A stretch of 64,000 bases of DNA from Bagarius yarrelli. Lineage: Eukaryota; Chordata; Actinopteri; Siluriformes; Sisoridae. The stretch is taken from NCBI GenBank assembly GCA_005784505.1, contig VCAZ01000030.1:3138736-3202735 (forward strand). The letters run 5' to 3'. Made by a program: the position numbers and the translations under genes. The notes below the pieces were generated by a model, which saw only the letters and a program-made list of their open reading frames with translations, was not told the origin of the DNA and did no database searches. Positions 1-11,451 of this stretch are shown piece after piece; the first letter of the stretch is position 1; the number at the start of each line of letters is the position of its first letter.

Positions 1-410
1 AAAACATTTTGATTACTGCTTTAAAATTAGGGTTAGCAATTACAAAATGATGCATGCTTTAATGATTTAACTTTGTGTCAAACATTGCAATGATCATTGT
101 TTTTCCCCCTTGATACTCTAAATGTGGAATCAGGCATATTTGTTGAGAAGTGCCCTTTAATGAAAAGTTAATTCTAAGGTTGTTTGCATATGTATGTCAT
201 TGTCAGCAAAGACATGACTAATACTGGAACTTCCAAGTCAAAGTCATCCTTTTCTTCCTTTTTTCACAAGATTTTTTAAAAATTCGGCTATAATTATACG
301 CTACCTGTTAGCTTACGCCACATAATTCTGATAATATATAATTGAATGAATTTTTTCTACAGATCCAAGGGCAGCCAATAAAAATCTTTGTTAGTGGTAG
401 CTATCGGGAT

Positions 411-545
411 TCTACATTTACAGCATTTGGCAGATGCCCTTACGGGTTAAGTGCCTTGCTCAGGGGCCTACGGTGGTGGACTGGTGGTGCAAAACCCCGG
501 TCTTTCTGGTATTAGTCCAACACCTTAACCACTAAGCCACCACTT
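411..545 (-). repeat. tRNA-derived SINE, family A
   Basis: On the minus strand it reads gtggcttagtggttaaggtgttgga-like (box A), then a weak box B, 'gcccctgagcaaggc', and ends at 'ctgccaaatgctgtaaatgt'. The same body recurs at 3580, 8612, 9850, 10050 and 58593. Confidence 0.75.
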
Positions 546-949
546 TCCTAGATCACATCGGCCTGAAATTTGCTTACAGCAGCTTTAAGGTGTACAAGAT
601 TTATATTAGTCTACAGAAAGTTTCTTATACAAAATGGCCATAAAATACTGACTGGTACATTAAAGATGGGTGGACACCAGTGGTTTTAGGGACAGCTATC
701 AATCCTGAGTCTAAGCGCTCTTTTACATTACCAGCATAAGCTTCAAAGCTTTTTATCTCTCAGAACAAATAGGTGTAAATATATTAAAATAATTATAAAG
801 ATGTCAATCCTAAACACTACCGGTATTAGTGCTTATTGTCCAGCTGGGTGTACCCTGGGACCCCGGGACAGAAAGTGCATTGTAGGTAAACTTTCTGATC
901 TACCTGGATGCCATTAAACACTGTTGATCCCTGTGTTATAAGCACATTT

Positions 950-1105
950 AGTGCACCACTAAAGAAATTCTAAGGGCCCACACATTTCTTGGGGCCCCCA
1001 GAGATCTGTGTTATCAGTAGTAGGAGTGTAAAACGGGTGTAATAGAGGGTCCAACCTCATATCTTTTCATAGAGCCAAAATTTGCTAGCGGTGTCCCTGA
1101 TCATT
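950..1105. repeat. Diverged relative of the 4.4-kb foldback element
   Basis: Carries the same ordered blocks as the arm at 4427: ttggggcccccagagatctg, tattaatagtaa-like, gggtccaacctcatatc, 'gctagcggtgtccctg'. Confidence 0.65.
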
Positions 1106-1531
1106 ACAGCTAAAATCTCTGAAGACACCTGCAGTGAAGGCTGGGAGAATCGTTAAAAAATAAACAAAGGTTAGTGTGTGTTTGTGTGTGTTGTAGCCAC
1201 TGTAGCCCCAGGTTACTATCACAAAACATGGTAAAGCCTTTTTTCTTTAAGAAAATCTGCATGACTGTTAACTTTCTGACAAAGCACTTATTCTTCCATT
1301 TTGAAAAAAAAAAAAATGGTGGAATTTCCCTTCGATAACCGCTGCAAGCGTTTCATCACTACAAAAACGTGCAAAGAGTCATCACCTTCAAAATACATCT
1401 GTCCCAGAGGGGTAATACACACATAGACTATAGTTACAGGAAAACTAGCGGATGTTGGTTTCGTGTCTTTGGACACAGCCTACATGGTTAATGACCGGAG
1501 AACGCTTCATCGGTCATTAAGCACCATAAAA

Positions 1532-1532
<1 letters not shown>

Positions 1533-1575
<43 letters not shown>

Positions 1576-1587
1576 GGGGGGGGGGGG
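1533..1587 (+). repeat. Poly-G tract
   Basis: A G homopolymer of 42 nt, one T at 1575, then 12 more G. This is exceptionally long for vertebrate DNA. Confidence 0.95.
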
Positions 1588-1599
1588 TGTTGCTGAAGG

Positions 1600-3400
1600 G
1601 TCAGAGAGCTTATGAATATTTTAAAATATTAATAAAGCGTCAGAGCGCGAGTATCAATAGAAAACTCATCAGGCTCAGCAGACATGCGCACAACCCAAAT
1701 CACTCTAGTTAAAAGTCCAGCTCCATTCATCACATTGTCTCCGGTCTGTTCCACACTATGATAAACGCTGACTGTTCTCCAGTTGCACAGTCTCGAGAGA
1801 TTCAAGAGGAAAAGTCTATAATCAGCTCACACTGTCTATAAAACTGAAAGCGGTTCAAAGAAGTCAAAATAACAAAGCGATGGGAGGCGTTTTTTCCCCT
1901 AACATCACGCCTGACGCGGCTATTCCGCTTTAGTTAATTGGCTGAGATTATTGAGTGACAGACACGACACCCCGTCCGGATTTTTCTAAACACACACACA
2001 CACACACACACGCACGCACGCGCGCGCGCGCTCGTACGTTTAACCCATTTAAAATGTACTGCTTGTTTGTGCTCAGGACGCAGATGCTTCAATCACAACC
2101 CAGTGACAGTCCTTGACCATCTAGCCTTTTTTTTTTGCAATCCACCTAAATTGTTAAGCGTTTCGGTCCACCGTTGCGACAGTAGCAGCTCGTACTGGTG
2201 CGCACAGTGAGATGATTTTCGGGCTGACCTCAGTGCCCGAGCGCGCTTTTGTTCGAATGCGCGTCCCCGCTGAGCGCCAATTCCTCCTCCAATAAAGCCG
2301 ATTTTTTTTCCCGCAAACAGACCACAGTGCCGTGTACCTTCAGCCTGCACCCAATCGCTAAGTCGCATTACATCACTGATTTACTACATAGGGTTCATCT
2401 TTTTTTTGATGATTGATAATTAGGGCATCATTTTAGCATCTATATAATAGATCTCCTAAGAATCTAAACCCTGGAGAGCCTTAAAATCCTCAGCAATGGT
2501 AAATACACTACTAAATCGGTGATTGCGGCAATAAGGACTTAATAATGTGTGCGGAAGGTGAGTGAGACGGCGCGGGTTAATCTTTAATGCACCGTCCCAA
2601 CCTTATCTCAAACACACACGCACACACACACACACACTGTACAAACCCTTTTCAAGTTTTTTTTTTTTTTTTTACCATCATTAAGCAGAACAATCCACTT
2701 CACCTTAAAGTTGAATCCACGCCACGGGATGTAAAGAGCAAGTCAGCCGCAGCCGCAGCAGCAGCAGGGTGTTTTAAGTTTTAATAGATTTAATTAGACT
2801 TCCTGGCTGTCATTATTTTCTTTTACACCACATACACATCCCATCAAAAGAAAGCTGGTACTTAAGAAGGGCAATTAAAAACTCATCCACTTACTAATGG
2901 GTCCATGCGAGGTGAATCTAACCGCTGAGACACCAGGAGCATCTTGGAGCGATGGGACACGGCGCGATCACGATTAAATCCACTTTTGTTTCGACGTGTT
3001 AACAGTCACAATAGAAAACATCTCAGTGATCAAGATAAAAGAAAAAAAACGAAGCACTTTTATAAATATCGTGAAATTTAGACTGGAATTGCTTGCTGTC
3101 CGCGTGAAAACAAAAAGAACATTTAGCCCCCCAAAAACAATCAAACCAATTAATTGAAGATTCCGTCCAGGTATCAGACAAGTTCACTAGACTAAACGGC
3201 TGCAGCAGACTGGAACAGCTCGAACGTGTGTGTGTATGTGTGTGTGTCTCTCACTTTCACAGCGCTGCTCTCACCGGCTTCCTGAATCGGGGGCGAAGAA
3301 TACAGGGATAGCCACGCCCACACAGCAGCAGAGGCGGAGAAGCGGGTTTTACACGCGAGATGTCTGTTAAAGACACAGACCCTCAATTTTCACCCTGGGG
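1600..3400. promoter_or_regulatory. CpG-richer block, possible promoter region
   Basis: CpG dinucleotides are much denser here than in the flanks (for example around 1890-2040, 2170-2290, 2920-2970, 3260-3370). An inverted CCAAT (attgg at about 1939), a GC-box-like ccacgccc (about 3312) and CA repeats are present. No linked exon was found, so the gene it might serve is unknown. Confidence 0.3.
1990..2030 (+). repeat. (CA)n/(CG)n microsatellite
   Basis: Alternating CA then CGCG purine-pyrimidine run, a possible Z-DNA former. Confidence 0.85.
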
Positions 3401-3510
3401 GCATGTCCACCAAACATGTTGAAGAGAAACAGGGCTTTTCTGGCTCTGGAGGCAAAGACAGGCTTACCAATATACTCAGTTTCAAAATATCCAGGGTTGA
3501 GACAAATCAA

Positions 3511-3567
3511 TGTCATCCATCCATCCATCCATCCATCCATTCATTCATTCATTCATTCATTCATTTA
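3511..3567 (+). repeat. (CATC)n/(CATT)n microsatellite
   Basis: Tandem catc units pass into catt units. Confidence 0.9.
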
Positions 3568-3579
3568 TATTACGAATTA

Positions 3580-3725
3580 TCCAGAGCTACTCACATTTAT
3601 CTTATTTATACAACTGAGTAATTGGGGGTTAAGGGTATTGCTCAGGGGCCCAGCAGTGGAAGGTTGGTGGTGCTGGGAATCTAACCCCAATCTTCCGATT
3701 AGAAATCCACTTGGCTACCACATTT
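3580..3725 (-). repeat. SINE family A, diverged copy
   Basis: Minus-strand copy with 'ttgctcaggggccca', 'ggtggtgctgggaatctaac' and 'aatcttccgattag', as in the other copies. Confidence 0.6.
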
Positions 3726-3744
3726 ACATTAATTCATTTTTTTT

Positions 3745-4215
3745 CGATTCAATTCAATTCAACTTAATTCAATTCAATTAAATTTTTTTTGCATAGTGTT
3801 TTAACAACAGACCTTGTCTTAAATCATCTATACACATAATGCAGTAAGAGTAAAAATTGTAAGTTTGTCCCTAATGAGCAAGCCAGAGGCAACTTTGGAA
3901 AGAAAAAAACTCCCTGAGTCGAAGTAGAAAGAAACCTAAGGAGGAACCAGACTCAAGAGGGAACTCATCCTCATCTGGGTGACACTGCGTTTGATTGTTA
4001 TTTACATACTGTAATGATCAAATGTAATGTAAATTGTAGCCTTGGGTCAGTGGAACAGAGTGAGTCTCAGTCCATACTTGAAGGTCCTTGAAATTGAGGA
4101 AAGGGGCAGGGGCCTGTTTACTGGTGCCTCAGGATCCTTGCAGGGTTGGCATCTTCTTCCTGAAGGTCTACCAGTGCTGGCACAATCTCTGGATACTCAG
4201 GATCAGTATAAAAAT
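3745..4215 (+). repeat. Interspersed repeat with caatt-rich start
   Basis: Begins with 'attcaattcaact' iterations, then 'gcaagccagaggcaac', 'aaaaactccctgag', 'gaggaaccagactcaag' and 'ctcatcctcatctgggtgac'. This block recurs in many otophysan fish genomes; a partial copy lies at 58425. Class not established. Confidence 0.55.
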
Positions 4216-4426
4216 GGAAACATTCATTCATTCAGTATCACTTCTTATTTTGTTAGGGTTGCTATGGATCTGAAAGCTATCCCAGAAGCTCTGTGTGAGG
4301 CGAACATCATTGCTGGCATGCCAGTCTATTGGTACCATGCATGTTTGTCACTAAGGGGGGAAATATCACAACAATTTTAAGAGCCAATGCACATTGGAAG
4401 CCTCCTGATATCTTATGCGTACATGG

Positions 4427-4714
4427 GGAGGTGTAGTAGGCACACTTGTTGGGGACCCCAGAGATCTGTATTATTAATAGTAAAAGTGCAGAACAAGTTT
4501 ATTAGGGGGCCCAACCTCATATTCTTTCATAGGCCCCCAAAATGGCTAGTGGCATCTCTGGTACAATGCATATGCATACAGGGGCACCACTAGCAATTTT
4601 GAGCCCTATGAAAGAATATGAGGTTGGGCCCCCTATAATAAACTTGTTCTGCACTTTTACTATTAATAATACAGATCTCTGGGGTCCCCAACAAGTGTGC
4701 CTACTACACCTCCT
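4427..4714. mobile_element. Palindromic foldback element (288 bp)
   Basis: The left arm (ggaggtgtagtaggcacact, about 4427-4560) is repeated in near-perfect reverse complement in the right arm (about 4584-4714, ending agtgtgcctactacacctcc), with a short centre around 'gcatatgcatac'. It explains the mirror-image reading frames on both strands here. No transposase is encoded. Confidence 0.85.
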
Positions 4715-4719
4715 CCATT

Positions 4720-6115
4720 CATCTTGGAGCAATCAAATAGCCAATCTACTTGCAAATATGCTTTCAGAAGAAATAGGAAACTAAAGAACCACAGTAAAAA
4801 CCTTGCAGATGTTGAAGAACATTTGAAACAAAAGATAAAATAAGGAAAAGAATAATGATTATTGGGAGAAATTTGTATGTTAAAATTGTACAAAATCAGA
4901 AATAAGCAAATCACAAAGCGCTGTACCTCAGAAACCTCAGTAACATACACCAATAACAAACTTGTGTGAATCATAGGACCTAAAGCACACAACTACCCAA
5001 TCAGATATTTGAATATGTTGTAATATTATATATGAAGATTAAAGATTAATATAAAAATTATGTTCATAATCATAATTATAAAAGTGTCTGTATCTGTATG
5101 TATCTGAAATGTTATTATAGGTAATAATATTATTATAGCTACAATACCCTTTAAAAGAAAGCAAGACGGCACATTTGATTTGATTACAGATCACCTAATT
5201 ATTTAAAGATTGAAAAACAAATAGTCTGAATTTACATTTTTTTCTTGAAATATATTTTGCCCAGCTGTCATTCTAATACTTTCAAAGGACTATAATCCAA
5301 AAGGATCGATACATAGACATAAAACTAACATCTATCTAGGATAATGTTTTAAACAAAAATGTTAATTACGCTTTTATTATATAATAAATAAATAAATAAT
5401 ACTTTTATTATAGATAGGTAGAGGAATCCAGCCAAATTCTGACTGGAATATGATGATTTTGCAGTTACTACTTTTATTTGTCCAAATTTTGACCCATAGC
5501 AAAGTATTAATGCTAAATAAGATGCTAAAGTACTAAAGCAATTTGCTTAGTCTGATGAAACGTGTGATGATAAATAGAAGAAAAAAATGATGTGTTTTAT
5601 TTTCTATTAAAAGCCAAAAATTTGTAGGAACAGTTTATCTTACAGGACAATTTCCCATTCCCAAAGAGGAATAAAAAAAAAAAAACGTGGTTAAACTTGG
5701 TTATACAAGCCAAATGTTTGTAACATCATGTTTAAATTTCTTTTTTTTTTATGCGTACACATGGTATTTGCAGCACATTGCTCTGCTTTGCATCATGCAC
5801 GTCCCAAAATCAAAATAGCACACAGTGACATTAGGAGTTAGATGATACTATACACTGTTTATTTACACAGAAATAGATTCATGCCAGTATTCATCTGTTC
5901 ACTTTGATTTAGAGACTGACAGTTTACAGTGTAGTTAATTCTGTTAAATTAAACAAAAAAAAAACTTTACTAAAACCTTTACTACATTCTAAGCAAAGCA
6001 AGCAGTTTAAATAAACCAGCTCAGATGATTTATGTGTGTACGCAATTAGTAAATAGAATATATAAACAAAAAATATAAAAATACCCAACTAACCGATTTC
6101 AGATTTAGTCTTATT
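4720..6115. other. AT-rich stretch, nothing recognised
   Basis: No conserved coding, RNA or clear mobile feature seen; only poly-A/T runs and taaa repeats near 5384. Confidence 0.5.
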
Positions 6116-6119
6116 CTTA

Positions 6120-6540
6120 CTCTTGATGTTGGGCGATATGGTCTCATATTTCTGGTTTCATGTTTATTGTTCATGCTTTGTTTATAATTCATGTTTTGTA
6201 GTCATGGTTCTTGTTTTGAGTTTCATGTTTTATCTTCATGTTCTTCGTTTGCTTCCTGTATTGTCATGTGATCATTTTCCCCCCCATGTGTTTCTGTCAT
6301 GTGATTTCCTTATCCATGTGTTATGTTTCTATTGTTTTATATTTATATTGTTATATATAGTCCTCTTGTTTCCTTGTTCTTTGTTTTGGATTATTTATGT
6401 AACCACTGTCTGTGTCAAAGTTTTTGTTTTTTTGTTTTCTTCAACACTGTGTTTATTGTTTTGTTATATTTGGATTATATAATAAAGCTGCACTTGGGGA
6501 TCTCAAATATTTGCCTCAGTGGATTCCTTTCAGAATCTAA
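6120..6540 (+). mobile_element. LTR-like fragment of a gypsy-type retroelement
   Basis: T-rich stretch with repeated 'ttcatgttt' motifs, a polyadenylation signal and 'ataaagctgcacttgggg', an ending typical of fish gypsy LTRs. The gag-like frame follows at once, as expected downstream of a 5' LTR. Boundaries uncertain. Confidence 0.5.
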
Positions 6541-6550
6541 GACCTCCACC

Positions 6551-6898
6551 ATGAACCCAGTAGTCAGTTGCCTTCTCTGCCTTCAGGAGGACAACTCAGC
6601 CATTGAGGAGTCTTTGGACTTTTGTGAACTCTGTGAGCATAGGGGATTTAATGATGTGGCACTTAAGGACATTTGTCGGGCAGGGTTAAAAGACTCTGCC
6701 CGGTTCACGATGCCCGGAAAAAAAATTCACCTTACACTTGCAGAGTACATAGACTATGCCCTGTTGCTAAGCGGATCCTCATTTACTGTGGTCTTAGTTA
6801 ACAGGGAACCCTGCAAATACTTCATGCCTGCCAAGCTGGAGCCTGCACAGGGGCACTGTCATGTTGGAACTGCGTGGCTTATGTGGAAGTGCTGGTAA
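6551..6898 (+). pseudogene. Truncated gag-like frame of an LTR retroelement
   Basis: About 115 codons from ATG at 6551. The middle (SLDFCELCEHRGFNDVALKD, then GLKDSARFTMPGK and LTLAEYIDYALLLSGSSFTV) has the layout of fish gypsy-type gag pieces: a helical 'F-ELA' segment, 'GL...R..LP', then 'F-E-V-ALL--GS-FTV'. The frame ends early and no protease, reverse transcriptase or integrase follows. An old, broken copy. Confidence 0.5.
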
Positions 6899-6899
6899 T

Positions 6900-8610
6900 G
6901 TGTGTCCACAATATTTGGCCATATGGTGGACCTTATTTCTGTAAACTTACACATACTCAATATCTATGTATTTGCATGTCAACAACAAAAGAAGAAAACA
7001 AAAATAACAATCATCGTAAAGGAGGTCATTTTCAAGGTGAGTACCAGACATTCGATCCATCAGTAATTTCAGGTTTTCAACAAATTTGATTTGGAGTCAG
7101 GAATTTATGTGACAATTCCATTCAAATTCTGTTTATGCACATCAACCTGCAACTAAAGCCACATTTGCACTGCATGTATCAAGTGACCTAAATCTGAGTT
7201 TTTCGATGTGGCACAGATGGGATATAACCCACAATTGCGTAAGCAGGAAAACAAGCACATGGATTCTGACCGTTTTGAACGGTTTCAGGCCTTATTCATA
7301 TGTGGAAATAAATCAGATAAGAATCAGATACGTGCGTTAGCGCCTGTCATGTAAGCATACAGACCGGATTATCACCTGTCAGTGCAAGTTATACGATCCT
7401 GTCATATGACTTCAACTCAGATGGACGCCAACGACGATCTATATAACTTATTTATTTTGATTTTTCTTTCTTTTATTTACCCCAAGCCTCTTTTGTCTGT
7501 AAACATTAAAAAAATACAAAAACTTAATCAATGCTACATTCACCCAACCAGGACTCTCCTCTATTTTTCTCCACCTAAAGAGAGCATTGTTTTATCGCCC
7601 TTTAAATATAGTGCAAAAAACAAAATACCAAGTAATCATTTCGTCCATTGCGTTTATTGATTATCACACTATTTTTACTTTCTTTTCCGGTCAGTATGTC
7701 TACCTTGGGTTTTGGTTTAGCCGTGTATGGTGTAAATGCAGATATCAGATACAGGTCAGTTATAAAAGAGGTTGTCAAGAAAATCGGATATAGTAAATTG
7801 GTTATTAAATTCTGCAATGTAAATGCAGCCTATATTTTGCTTGTAACATGAATTAGCACACCGGTTCAACATGAAATAATAGCAATAAACTCCTAGGAGG
7901 AAATAATCTTAAATATGTTAGGGTCGAGCCTTTGCTTTCTAATTAACTAGCTACATATGTAAAAGCTGTAATTTATCCTCTCTTTCATCAACACTGTCTC
8001 TATTTTTTTTCTTGTCATGTAAAAACTGTGACGTGACATTAAACTAACATTGTTGCTGCTACAATTAAATTAACAACACTCTTTTAAATCCCATAATTAA
8101 TGTCTCTACCAGACTGGTATCTATCTAAAGTAATGCTATGTCTTCTGCTTATTTGTGGGTTTTTTTGTGATCTTCAAAGCAGCAGTCACACAGACAGATT
8201 TTTAACACTGCTTGTGTTTATCTTTGTTGTTTTCTATCCTTCGATTAGGTGCCACTAAATAAGATGCAACTTAATGGGTTTAATTATACTTTATATCAAA
8301 ATTCATGTACAAATAATTATTTCATGTTGGTTATTTGTGACAATAAATTCAGGTTAAAAAACATGATTGAAAAGCCAGGTTTGCTGACAAACAGTCGTTG
8401 CCTAATCATAGCTAACTTGCATGTCAATCATCTGTAAAATGTGTGCGTTAGTATTCTACTGAGCTCTTGGGGGTCACTTTGTGTTAGCTATGCACAATTT
8501 TCACATGACTGGGATGCACATAGTATTTTGAGTTGGTTTTACAAATTTGATTCACTGGCAGTCTTTTTACTTGAAGGGTAAAAATTAATGTGTTGGTGGC
8601 TGGGAACTGA
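6900..8610. other. Intergenic, nothing recognised
   Basis: AT-rich, no credible exon or RNA gene; short open frames only. Confidence 0.45.
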
Positions 8611-8611
8611 C

Positions 8612-8760
8612 TGGGAAAGTGATAGCTCAGTGGTTAAAGTGTTGGACTGCTAATTAAAAGATTAGGGTTTGATTCCCAGCACCATGAATTTACCACTTTT
8701 GGGCCCCTGAGCAAGTCGCTCTGGATAAGGACATCTGCCAAATGCTGTAAATGTAAATGT
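8612..8760 (+). repeat. SINE family A
   Basis: Plus-strand copy: 'gatagctcagtggttaaagt' (box A), 'ggtttgattcccagc' (box B), 'gggcccctgagcaag', and the tail 'ctgccaaatgctgtaaatgt'. Confidence 0.8.
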
Positions 8761-8774
8761 AACTGAACATTAAA

Positions 8775-9560
8775 AACGGCATGTTACACTTATCAGTCAT
8801 AACATGAAACCACTTAGAGCCAAATTTGATAACATTTAATATTTTATTATAGTAGCACCTGTCCATGTGCTGGAAGCGAGAAAACTAGACAAACATATGG
8901 ATGTACGTGACAGCAGTATGCAATAATTTATACAACTGGTAAAACAACATCAGGGTGATGGTTTCACTAGGGTCATTGATGCGTATGGGGAAATAAAGGC
9001 TAACTTATCTGATCTGATCCTGCAAAACTGCTATGATCTACAATGTACACCATATCATGGGAACAGTATTCCCTAATAGCAGTGAAAGGCTATATGTAAA
9101 CCCACAGATTAACTACCGTAGCATGTATTGCTAAGCATTAGAACTTGACCATAGAGCAAAGAAAGAAGATGACCACATTTTCTTTTCTATCATGTGGGCA
9201 GAAGGATATGTGTGTGCACTGCTTATCTGGAAAGAGAGGTCACCAGAGGCAGAGTGATGCTCTGGACAATCAGCCGCCAAGTATCACCTAGTTAAACATT
9301 ATTGTAGACCAACTACACCATATCCTGGGGGCAGAAATCCCTAATGGCAGTGACCGCTTTAAACAGGATTAAGTGCCACACAGCAAAAAATGGTCAGGTA
9401 TGTTTTGAGTATCACGACAAAAGTTGTCACCATACAATTAAGACAAATTCCAGGATCAGCAGTACACCCTCATGGGTTTTGTGGAGTCCACGCTTTGACA
9501 GGTCAGATTTCAGCTGTAATGTTTTAAAGGTCTGGCTGATTAGAATGTTAAATGTTGGTG
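8775..9560 (+). mobile_element. Decayed Tc1/mariner-type transposon
   Basis: Starts near 'acttatcagtcataacatga', an inverted-repeat-like end. It contains pieces readable as transposase: a GSVMLW-like segment (about 9250), NIIVDQ-like text (about 9295), CHTAKNGQVCFEYHDK (from about 9371) and VLWSPRFDRSDFSC (about 9478). Frameshifts and stops make it inactive. Confidence 0.6.
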
Positions 9561-9849
9561 CATTTACGTGTGCTATAACTGCGCATTGTATTTTTATAAG
9601 AAGACTGATTACATTGTGACAGTTGAAACATCAGAACTATATGATATTGTACAGTTTGGGCAATTCTGTGATGTCAATATTGGCAATTAGATGATGCGAT
9701 GCAAAGTTAGGCAGTTGTCATTTACAGAGTCTCTCATTTTCTGCAAGCCAGGACCTTCTGTGTCAGTCTCTGCATTAAAGTCTATTGCAAAATGGATAAG
9801 GTTTATTAGAAAATTGTGAGCCTAAGCATTGTACAGTTAGGGGAATTGA

Positions 9850-10015
9850 TAGCACATGATAGCCCAGTGCTTAATGTGTTAGACTTTTAACCAGAAGGTT
9901 GTGGGTTTGATTCCCAGCACCGCCAAGCTGCCACTGCTGGACCCCTGAGTAAGGCTCTTAACCCCCAATAGCTTAATTGCATAAAGGAGATAAATGTAAG
10001 TCGCTCTGGATAACC
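9850..10015 (+). repeat. SINE family A
   Basis: 'gatagcccagtgcttaatgt' box A, 'gtgggtttgattcccagcac' box B, 'gctgccactgctggacccct', and a 'gtaagtcgctctggataa' tail. Confidence 0.8.
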
Positions 10016-10049
10016 CTAACCTCCCAACCGTATCTTGTTTCAATTATAA

Positions 10050-10160
10050 GTTTACATTTATAGCATTTGGTAGATATCTTTATGCAGAGCGACTTACATT
10101 TATCGAACCCAGGTCTTCCAATTAACAGATACAACACCTTAACTACTGTGCTACCACATC
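10050..10160 (-). repeat. SINE family A, partial
   Basis: Reverse copy starting 'tttacatttatagcatttgg' and ending 'caacaccttaactactgtgc'. It faces the copy at 9850, giving an inverted pair. Confidence 0.7.
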
Positions 10161-10784
10161 CCTACCACATACTGTAAATTGCTATGGATTAACGTAGTAA
10201 ACAAATGAACAAATGTAACTGGCTTTGGTACTAATGCTTCTGTTTATCTGTCATGTAATTTGGTTTATTTTGATTAGACTTTTGTTAACACTGATGGCCT
10301 GAGGCAGCTGTCGGTTAAAGTTTAAAAGGCTAATGAGTCTCAAGACCAGAGGGACTTGGCTTCATGCCTGAGTGCTTATATTTTTTAGTGCCTTTACTGC
10401 ATTAGGGTTTTATTTATTAATTTTTGTGCATTATTATTTTTGATTTTTTTTTCAGACAGCATTGCTGCTTTCTGGAAGCAGCAGGGTTTGGAGCTTCATT
10501 TCAAGATCTACTCACTCAGCCTAGGTGCGTGTTGCTTTCCTCAGAATTATTTGTTGTTCTGTAAATGTCCAAAAACATACAGTGGATGCCTAAGTGTGTA
10601 GTGCTATACTGACTTGTGTGTGTAGTGTGTAGTGCCATTCTGGCTGTATTCCTGAAACCAGGGTTCGGGACCAACCGTGTCCCTGACCATAACAAAGCAG
10701 TTCAATGACTAAAAGAATGAATAATAAATAAATAATCAATAATTATTCATTTATTTATTCATTCGATTATTCATTCATCTTCTA

Positions 10785-11110
10785 CAGTATAGCTGCTTAT
10801 TCCCTAATTTGGGGTCACAGGGATCTGCTGGTGTCTATCCCAGCCATCTCTGAAAGGGCGAGAGACAGCAGTGGTGCACCCTGGACTGGTCCCAGTCCAT
10901 CACAGGGCCACACACACACACACTCACACTCACTCCAATAGGCAATTTAGAATCACCAATCAACCTAACATGTTTTTGGACTGCGGAGGAAACCGGAGTA
11001 CCCGGAGTAAACCCACGCAAGCACAGGGAGAGCATGCAAACTCCACATAGAAAGGCCTCAAAATCGGACCCGGGCCTTCTTGCTGTGAGGCAACAGTGCT
11101 GACAGTGCCC
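10785..11110 (+). repeat. L2-like interspersed repeat
   Basis: Characteristic 'ggggtcacagggatctgctg', 'caccctggactggt', 'catgtttttggactgcggag', 'gaaaccggagtacccgg' and 'cttgctgtgaggcaacagtg'. Other copies at 25958, 15505 (fragment) and 47340. Confidence 0.75.
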
Positions 11111-11407
11111 TCAGTAATTATTAATTAACCCTTTAACCGAAATAATTTTAAGGATTAGATACAGATTTCTGTATGTGAGAAAGTCTTTAAATCCTTTTTG
11201 TTGCGTTCTTTATTAATGCAGGCCTGCACGCACTGTTTTCTTAGCTGGCACAAGAGGTGGATGGGAACAAGTGAGAATGGGAGAGTGAAAGCTCAGCGGA
11301 GGGAGCGTGCTGCAGCTCTGGCATGAAAACAAAGACAGATAGAAAAAGAGAGCAATGATCCCCTACTGCACCTGGAGTCAGGAGAGTTTAGGTTACACAG
11401 CACAATG

Positions 11408-11451
11408 CTCTCTCTCTTTCTCTCTTCTCTCTCTCTCTCTCTCTCTTTTTC
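11408..11451 (+). repeat. (TC)n microsatellite
   Basis: Imperfect TC run. Confidence 0.9.

Larger units (their letters stand above)
1..1500. other. No gene recognised; AT-rich with repeats
   Basis: No exon-like or conserved coding stretch seen. It contains a SINE (about 411-545) and a relative of the foldback element (about 950-1105). Confidence 0.5.

Noticed and set aside
4387..4784. Matching open frames on opposite strands
   Set aside because: They arise from the palindromic foldback element and have no coding character.
6123..6482. Open frame of 119 codons rich in Phe, Leu, Val and Cys
   Set aside because: It translates the T-rich LTR-like segment; hydrophobicity follows from base composition.
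8612..8660. tRNA gene-like box A and box B sequence
   Set aside because: They belong to tRNA-derived SINEs with typical bodies and tails; no cloverleaf forms.
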